A stretch of 64,000 bases of DNA from Doris montereyensis (lineage: Eukaryota; Mollusca; Gastropoda; Nudibranchia; Dorididae). Below, one piece after another: positions 25,201-64,000 of this stretch. The notes under the pieces are model-generated. The model did no database searches and was not told where the DNA came from. It was given only the letters and a program-made list of their open reading frames with translations. The stretch covers positions 61,001 to 125,000 of the forward strand of contig JAXRKP010001045.1 of the NCBI GenBank assembly GCA_037039925.1, given 5' to 3'. A program made the translations under genes and the position numbers. Positions within the stretch are counted from its first letter, which is position 1. Each line of letters begins with the position of its first letter.

Positions 25201-25466
25201 AGACGGCAGCTCCCTGCTCCCCAAAAGGGCAAAAAAGCAGGATTCATGCGGCAAAGTGATGTTATCAGTTTTAGGCGTGAAGATAGGATAACCCTTACAA
25301 ACTACCCTCAAAAGGGTCCTTCTGTTACGGCAAAATACTATTGAGACTTGCTAGAGAGACTTAAGATAGCTTTGAATTTGAAGGGAAAACAACAGGATAA
25401 ATTGACAAAAAGGCATCTTGTACTAGTAGTGTCATGACAATGCACCAGCGCATATTGGCCATTCAT

Positions 25467-25540
25467 TGGTAGTGATAGACTCATGGTGGTAGTGATAGAC
25501 TCATGGTGGTAGTGATAGACTCATGGTAGTAGTGATAGAC
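25467..25540. repeat. 20-bp tandem repeat, about 3.5 copies
   Basis: The unit 'actcatggtggtagtgatag' is repeated head to tail with one substitution in the last copy. Confidence 0.93.
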
Positions 25541-26880
25541 AGATTAACACATTACCGCCAGGCCACTGACTTCTTGGAGTGAAATTGAGACATATGCATT
25601 TTCCCTTTTTATTTGATATTCAATCATGAAATTGAAATAGTTAAATGATAGTCCATGATAGTGAGCAACCTCTCATACCTCCCCTTATTTTCATAAACAT
25701 ACATCCACACATACACACACACAATCACCTTTCCTAAGAAAATACAAATGATGTGATTTATTATCCAAACAACAATATCTTATTTACATGATGACTTTAT
25801 TAGCTGATGTCCACAAAATGGGGGGGACAAAAAAAACTCCAGCATAATTACACATGTGAAAACATTCTATATGAAAAAGATGCTGCAATCATCAAACCAA
25901 TCATAACCAATACATAATCAAACCAATACATAATCAGTCAAATTACATAGTGATAGTGCATCATTCATTTCTCTTCAATTATCCGTCACACAAAATTCTC
26001 TTGGCTGACAAAAAATAAATTATCTTGATTTTAAGGTTCAAGCAATTTTTATTGAATATTTTTTAAAGTTTAAAGACAGATGGACAGTAAAGGTTTTCCT
26101 GCAATATACTGAATTAAAGATGTATGAAAGCAAACATATTTATTTATGGCTATTGAGTTTTTCAACTCCTTTGAATTCAGTTTTGTATTCAAATCAAGTC
26201 GAAATGTTACATTTCATTTTCAAAATTGTAAAGTAAATAAAAATGTGAAAATTAAAAATAAAATGTCAGTGTATCTACAACTTGTATGATAGTTCTTTTT
26301 TTTCAAACAAATATTTTTTTCCCAAAACATGACTGGATTTATAACTAAAATAGTCCTGCTTTGTACACACCAGGCTACCATAAAAAGGTTAATGTGTACC
26401 AGTAGATTACCCTGCCCAAGTCTTAAGACAAACATAATGTTAAGAAATTTTAAAGTATTCACTTTCAAACTAAGCTAAAGCCAAAATAGCCTATTGTCAT
26501 AAAAGAATCACTCAAAATTGAGTTTTGGCATCAAAAGATAAGGCAACTACTTAAGAAGAGGAAAAGAGTTCAAAAGTTTTTAAGATTTAATCTTTCTTTA
26601 GATAATTAAAAGAATCCTCATCATACTAAGTGCAACTTACATTCAAGCTTACACTGGAAAGATTTGTTACATAATACACAATGATCATCAAAGACAAAAG
26701 GAAATAATCATTTACAACATAAGGCATTTTGTCCACAGCACCTGCGGGCCTGAAAATGTACAGCTTGGCCTTGTCCATAAAGTCCCAACCATTTGCATGC
26801 ATTTTTTCCGTGTGATTAGATGTATCATGTTTACAATGTAATGCGCATTGAGCACATTGAAATTTGCAAAATTTGATAAA
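25541..26880. other. gene-free stretch
   Basis: AT-rich sequence with no convincing gene. It could include distal RIF1 3' UTR, but nothing in the sequence proves it. Confidence 0.35.
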
Positions 26881-26894
26881 TTTTATTATTAATA

Positions 26895-26971
<77 letters not shown>

Positions 26972-27007
26972 TATTATTATTATAAACTTTATTATTATTA
27001 TTATTAC
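26881..27007. repeat. (TAT)n trinucleotide microsatellite
   Basis: About 125 bases of ATT/TAT trinucleotide with short interruptions near 26967-26992. Confidence 0.95.
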
Positions 27008-28251
27008 TTTTATTATTCTCATAATTGCACCCTTTTTCTGTGTGATTACCCATTTTGAGCTCCAACAAAGTAGAAGATTTTGTGCGGTCTGTGTGGGCAT
27101 CGTGGTCAAGAGGCCTCAGTTAGCATAAAGTGCATAAAAAAATATACAGACCGTAGAAAATGGAAGCAGAAAGAACACAAACGTGGTTGGGTAAGTTTAA
27201 ATATAAAACTCCAAGAGAACATATATGCATCATAAAAAGACTGACTTTTGATTGTCTAACTCTAAAAATGCTGGTACGGCTCTCCATTGGCAAATGTTAT
27301 ACATAACATAATATGTATCGATAAGAAAATACTGTGTGTTTTAAAAGGGCAGACAAGTTTGTGAAGTCAAAGTTATGACTTTCACATACACAAAAGACAG
27401 ACAAATGTAAAAGGATGAAAGGAAAGTGAAAAGAAAATGGCAAAGCAATGACTATGTCAAAGAGTTTTAATATGGGAGCCAAGAAAAACTTGTAAATCTA
27501 TTTCTGCTTGTTCATAAAAGGATTGAACCGACATGTCTTTCTCCTTTACATCAAATAAAAATGCATAACTGACATGACAATATTCAAAGCAATTACTAAC
27601 CATTCACATACAAATCATGCACTATAACATATTTACATAGTATTTATAAGTAGTATACAGTTTGGTTTTATTAAGCTCTTTGTAAGTATGAGGCTTTGTC
27701 AGAATGGCGAGAAATTCTCTAGTGGTTGTTCAGAGATAATTCTTGATTACAGGGTATGGACATAGTAAACAATAAAATACGAGCAAGTCCAAACTGAGGC
27801 AAAGTTGTTGAAAATGCTGATCTGCATGATACAAAGGCTGTAAGTTATCTTACATCAACATTGCCTCACACAATTACAAATTATGGCAGAAAATGATTTT
27901 GGTTTCACAAACGTTTGGGGACAATGTCTTTCCAGAATTGTATGATAAACTTTTTTCAGTCCTTACAACTGTTTAAAATCAGTTCTCATTAAAGAAAAGT
28001 TTTAAAAGCTGAGGTCCCTTCTCCCTTCATTGTTTCATTTATTTGTTAGACAATAACCAATTCTAAAAAAAGTGTTCTAGAACAGGTATTTTCAAATGAC
28101 AATTGTAATGCATTGGATAAAAATGTAAATACATACTTCAATTATTCTAATTACTCTCAATCCCAAGAGAAGTTTATGGGCTTCTTCTTCCTTTCAACTA
28201 AATACAAGGGAAAAAAAACAAAAAAATTAAGAAAAAAAGAAAAGATGGCAT
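27008..28251 (-). other. 3' flank / probable 3' UTR of RIF1
   Basis: No coding potential. It lies directly downstream of the RIF1 stop codon on the minus strand. Minus-strand AATAAA hexamers occur at 28251-28256 (overlapping the stop codon) and further down, for example near 28027. The true 3' end cannot be fixed from sequence alone. Confidence 0.4.
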
Positions 28252-60053
<31,802 letters not shown>

Positions 60054-60056
60054 TGC

Positions 60057-60589
60057 CTGCAAAAATAAAGGAAATGAAACGTGCAGACACAATGTGAAGA
60101 AATTATACATATATGATAGCGATGGTGAAAGTCTCTTAACGTGTAAGTCCACTTGGGAAATTCTTTTCAAGAGAGACAAAATCAGTTTCAAATCAACCAG
60201 GATGTTTGTATTGCAAGTTTAGATCATGTGACTAAAAATTATGTGTCCATTGGCTAATTTTGTACAATATTTATAGGCACAGTCTGGAACAACCTTGCAA
60301 TGCATTGGAAGCCAAAAAGTGATTTTTGAAAAATTATGGACTTACGACTTTAGAGACTTTCACCATCAATATAGTACTATACAATGGTGAATGAAGTAAA
60401 GCAACTGGCCATCAAAACAGGAAAATGAATGAATCTGTGAAAAAAATAAACATGAAATAAATTAAGAAAAATTCAGTCGTGATAACTGTTCTACAACTTG
60501 GAACTGACAGTGTTTACTTGGGCCTTTCATTTCATTTAGAAATAAACTAACAGTCTATGTACACAGCAAAAAGAGACAATGCCCATTTG
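60057..60589 (-). other. region upstream of RIF1 exon 1 (intron of the 5' UTR)
   Basis: A good acceptor abuts exon 1, so this is probably intronic and the promoter with its UTR exon lies further right. I cannot point to the first exon. Confidence 0.4.
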
Positions 60590-60835
60590 AAGTCTCCACA
60601 GTGGACAGAATATGTTCACTTTGCCTTTTCTACGCAGATTGATCTGAATGATACAAAAGTAGAAGAAAAGTGGCAACTGTATATAAGGAAACTCCTCAGT
60701 TGTACTGAAGAGGTCCATGATGGGAAACAAATTAAAGAAGATAAGAAAAGAACAACATGGTGGAATTAAGACCAAAGAAAAGAAGGAAGCCTGGAAGAAA
60801 TACTTCCAAAGATGAGATGGATACATTAATGCTGA
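60590..60835 (+). mobile_element. fragment of the second LINE family
   Basis: 'gaagaaaagtggcaactgta' and 'aaagaaaagaaggaagcctg' (followed by 'gaagaaata') match 18298-18400 of the LINE at 17071-19305. Translation gives TQIDLNDTKVEEKWQLY, parallel to LIDLNDSTIEEKWKLC there. It covers only the stretch between the EN and RT domains. Confidence 0.75.
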
Positions 60836-61765
60836 ATCAAAATACTTATATCTCCAGGTCAAACGGGACATCAATTCTCGAGGAGTGCCAGATTGCATTC
60901 CAAATTCCATACAACCATAGTCAAGACCCAGTCATTACTTAAACATCCATCATGACACACATGTCCCCCGCATCCCCTCCGACTGTAGTTGATCGATGAA
61001 ATGTAATAATGGTTGCATCTCGACTATGAAACTCCTCCCGAGACAAAAGGAAGGATTATCATCATCAATGTTCCCTCTTTTTTTTTCAAATTTGCGTGCG
61101 CAAATTTTTGGGTGTTGTCTTAAGTTTGACGAGAAAACAAAACATGTGTGTGCAGAATTTTTTATATTTTGTGTGTGCTGTTTTTCATGGGTATGTGCAA
61201 ACATTTCTCAGCTGTGCGCACCTTTTCTCCCTGTTATGCGCGTGCACACACACAGCTTTTATAGGGAACATTGATCAGGCACTCTTTAAGAAGAATTAAT
61301 GTCCCATTTGACCCTGAAGCGACTGCAACTAAAAGAAGTGGCCGGGTGCTTTTTAATATTATGCCAAATACTCTATCTGTAGGGACTGATATCGACTACA
61401 GATAGAGTATGTGTAACCTTGAAGAGGTGTAGGAGCCAAACATCAACTAAGTTATTTCGCTACCATAGATTTGTATAATTTTCTCTGGAGTAACTCCCAT
61501 AGTCGGCACACGCTATCACTATCCCTTATCCTTCACCATCCTCTACCCTACCCCAATTAACCCCCCCCCCACCACACACACAAAACTATCCCACTCTAAC
61601 CCTGCCCTTGAGTCCCTCTGACAGTTCACACCCGTGTGCCCATCTATGGTAGTGTACTCAATGGTAGGCATCTTTGCACACATTTTTTTATTTACGTTCA
61701 CCAATTACCGGAAGCAACTTTGCGCACGGTTACTTACTATTACGGAATACACCCTATTTTATCAC
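60836..61765. other. gene-free stretch
   Basis: No supported gene. Contains a C-homopolymer near 61561 and a 15-bp inverted repeat at 61368-61410. Confidence 0.4.
61368..61410. repeat. perfect 15-bp inverted repeat
   Basis: 'atactctatctgtag' (61368-61382) and 'ctacagatagagtat' (61396-61410), with a 13-base loop. Confidence 0.93.
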
Positions 61766-62425
61766 CAAGGAGTAAATACTTAAGACCGATAACTTGGAAA
61801 GCATCAACTAGTGCTAACTGACATTTTTTGAAATTTCAGATGTTGTTTACTCTGTTTCCTTATTGCATCGATACATTTGTAATTTGTATACATCTCGCAC
61901 CTTTAGTCTAAATTTTTGCCTTGATTGATACTTCCTTTCATTCATTCGCTATCATTTCTTCTTTCTAGACTCAGTGAGATATAGATCTAGTCTTCTAGTT
62001 ATCCTATTTTTTCCTTCTTTTTCCCATACTCACACCTCTCTCTCTTCCTTTCTTGTTTCCCTCCCTTTTTCTCTCTCTCTCTCTATTTCTCTCCTCACCT
62101 TTTATTACTTATTTATTTTCATATTTTTATTTCATTCAGATCGGAACCTTCCATTCTCGTTCATTATTCACATCCCCTCTACTAAGTTTCTTATCATCAC
62201 TGTCTTTTTTTTCTTTCTTCTTCCTTTCTGTTTTTCTTCTGACATCACATTGGTAGTGCTTAGATCTAGATTCTAGATATTTCTTGTTTTGTTGTCTGAC
62301 GAAGGGTTATACCCGAAACGTCACATGTTTCTGTCTTTATTAGTGGAGTTGTCACTTATTGTCATATTTCACCTTTGACTTCACTCCACTGTGACTCCGT
62401 ATTATTCACGGGGATAGATGGAATA
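61766..62425 (+). mobile_element. Penelope/retrozyme-like dispersed repeat, copy 2
   Basis: Matches 4984-5515 along its length: one arm of the palindrome, 'tttactctgtttccttatt', the pyrimidine middle, the CTGACGA block (62296-62302) with GAAAC and GTC (62315-62322), and the 3' end 'ccactgtgactccgtatta'. A LINE follows immediately. Confidence 0.6.
62296..62322 (+). ncRNA. hammerhead-ribozyme-like motif (tentative)
   Basis: CTGACGA, a GGG-UUAUA-CCC hairpin, GAAA and then CGUC follow the order of a type I hammerhead core (CUGANGA, stem II, GAAA, minimal stem III, NUH). Flanking UGU/ACA could form stem I. One extra A precedes stem II, so self-cleavage is uncertain. The same order occurs at 5393-5419 with a weaker stem. 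Confidence 0.35.
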
Positions 62426-63790
62426 ACATCTGAGTTAATCAAAGCGGGTGGTGACATGATGATTAGAAAACACTGACAACTTTGCCCAACATAATAATCA
62501 CGAAAGAAACATCACTGGTCAAAAATGGTAGTGACCCCAATCCACAAGAAAGGTGAAAAACTTGATCCTGTAACTACAGAGCAATTGCTCTTTTGTCAAT
62601 ACCAGGAAGAGTTTTCTGTAAAATCCTGATGAACAGATGCTAACATATAATTGAAAAGTCAATAGGCGAGTCGCAATTTGGCTTCAAGCCAGGCAAAGGA
62701 ACCACAGATGTGATCTTCATTGCAAGACAGATCATTGAGAAAGCGAAAGAACACCAAGTTCCACTTCTCTTTCACTTTATCAATTTCAAAGCTGCTTTCG
62801 ATACCATATGGAGAGAAACACTCTGGAAAATGATGATAAAAATGGGAATTCAAAGTAAAATTGTTGATATAATTAAAAATATGTATGCCAATACGAAATG
62901 TGCAGTCCTTATTGGAGATCAACTCATTGATTGGTTCCAAGTGAAAGTTGGCGTAAGACAAGGATGCATTATGTCGCCGAGCCTATTTAATGTTTCTGGA
63001 ACATGTAATGAAAGAAATCAAAAGTTTAGATGACATCTTCCAGTTAAAGGATGACATATCGATTGACATAAGGTACGCCACCACTCTCGTATCTGCTGTT
63101 TTCAATAAACTTAAACTGACAACAACAGAACTTGAAAAAGCTTGTTGAAGATGGGGTTTGAAGATCAACCCCTTAAATGTGCAATTATGTCTCCGGAACA
63201 GAATGATGAAATAAAATTAGATAATCAAACAGTCCCAAAAGCAGCACAATTTAAGTTTCTGGGAAGTCTAGTCCCTGACTGCGCAACAGATGTCCAACAT
63301 CGAATACCAATGGCGTCGCAACGATATGGACATCTCACTATATGGCCAGAAAACTTAAAATTCGTCTTTATAAAGCACATATTTTGCCAATAGCTATATT
63401 TGGTTCTGAAACAGGGACCGTGAGGAGAGAGGAAATGAATGCTCTCTTGGTATTCGAAATGAAATGCCTAAGGGCTATCCTTGGTGGTACTAAGTACAAT
63501 AGGCTTAGAAACATGCACATACGTGACATACTAAACAATCAAGGATGTGGTGGTGAATAGGAGACTTCGTTGGTTCGGACATGTCAAGGGTAAAGCAAGG
63601 ATCAATGCCAGGTGTAAGCTAGATTTCACAAACCCAAGACCAAAGGACGCCCGCCCCAAAGATGGTCCGACAACATCTGGGAGCAGTGCAGCATTCCACT
63701 CTTAACAGCGGAGAGAAGGGCACTATCTAAAGAAAAATATCCCACCCTCACCCTGCCCCCTTCCTATCCTGAGCAAAGTTGGGTCCCTCC
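62426..63790 (+). mobile_element. third LINE: RT and C-terminal region (defective)
   Basis: Plus-strand frames give GIDGITSELIK (62413), VTPIHKKG, then FHFINFKAAFDTIWRETLW, DWFQVKVGVRQGCIMSPSLF, an RYA--TTLVS box, KFLGSLV, IAIFGSETGTVRREEMNALL and RRLRWFGHVKG. This is the RT domain to C-terminus of an endonuclease/RT LINE. The catalytic Asp pair of the YADD box is deleted and several frameshifts are present. Confidence 0.82.
62710..63033 (+). pseudogene. RT palm fragment of the third LINE
   Basis: An open frame of 107 codons with FINFKAAFDTIWRETLW, WFQVKVGVRQGCIMSPSLF. These are RT motifs A (F.DF..AFD) and B (GVRQGC..SP). It ends by frameshift before motif C. Confidence 0.85.
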
Positions 63791-63835
63791 GGCAGTTCTT
63801 TGATTGGAACGTCCTTTCAATCATACTCATCATTT

Positions 63836-64000
63836 CTTCTTTCTAGACCCAGTGAGATATATATCTAGTCTTATCCTCTTCTTTCGTTCTTGTTTCCCAT
63901 ACTTACACCTCTCTCTCTCTCTCTTTCCTTCTTTTTCTCTCTCTCCTTCTCTCTATCTCCTTCTCGACTTTCATTACTTATTTTCATATTGTTATTTCAT
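63836..64000 (+). mobile_element. Penelope/retrozyme-like dispersed repeat, copy 3 (cut by window end)
   Basis: 'catttcttctttctagaccc' followed by 'agtgagatatatatctagtc' and a CT-rich run match 61950-62135. The copy continues beyond the window. Confidence 0.6.

Noticed and set aside
61096..61299. Frame with Cys/His pairs near 61.1-61.3 kb
   Set aside because: GT-rich low-complexity flavour, no spacing consistent with a zinc finger, and no gene context.

Overview
This is a eukaryotic, almost certainly invertebrate-animal, genomic window. The evidence is one intron-rich gene with GT-AG splice sites, tRNA-derived SINEs, RTE-type LINEs, piggyBac-, mariner- and pogo-like DNA transposon remnants, and very long AT, CT/GA, TATC and TATG microsatellites. 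The repeat flavour suggests a mollusc (gastropod-like), but that is an inference. There is no bacterial-style operon, CRISPR array, rRNA gene or functional tRNA gene.

The main content is an essentially complete minus-strand RIF1 gene (start codon 60053-60051, stop codon at 28252). I reconstructed 32 exons from splice sites, exon phase and remembered similarity to vertebrate RIF1. They total about 7.36 kb of coding sequence, about 2450 residues, close to the human length. It has the N-terminal HEAT-repeat region (exons 1-22), a long disordered middle (exon 26, about 3 kb), the paired SILK and RVxF-type PP1-docking motifs (exons 26/27), the C-terminal DNA-binding domain (exon 30) and the C-terminal tail segment (exons 31-32). 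Splice sites look intact, but about 16 single-base frame breaks interrupt the exons. Most can be explained by one base missing from a short homopolymer, which points to an uncorrected long-read assembly rather than a dead gene.

A second, smaller plus-strand gene lies at 19.5-20.4 kb, convergent with RIF1. It encodes an uncharacterised single-pass membrane protein of 232 residues with a signal peptide and one Ig-like domain, in a single coding exon preceded by a strong splice acceptor.

Region by region. 1-9 kb: gene-poor, microsatellite-rich, with a mariner transposase remnant and a Penelope/retrozyme-like repeat. 9.2-11.6 kb: a minus-strand RTE-like LINE flanked by a 14-bp target-site duplication. 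12-17 kb: minisatellites, SINEs and a 0.5-kb TATG array. 17.1-19.3 kb: a plus-strand LINE split by a SINE with a perfect 12-bp duplication. 19.5-20.4 kb: the Ig-domain gene. 21.0-22.6 kb: a satellite of 56-bp units. 23.4-28.2 kb: repeats and the RIF1 3' flank. 28.25-60.06 kb: RIF1, whose introns carry a 1.17-kb internally deleted piggyBac-like element, a pogo-like MITE, two copies of another MITE, several SINE families and minisatellites. 60.6-64 kb: LINE fragments and two more copies of the Penelope/retrozyme-like repeat.

Comparisons with known proteins rest on remembered family sequences; no alignment or database search was run.
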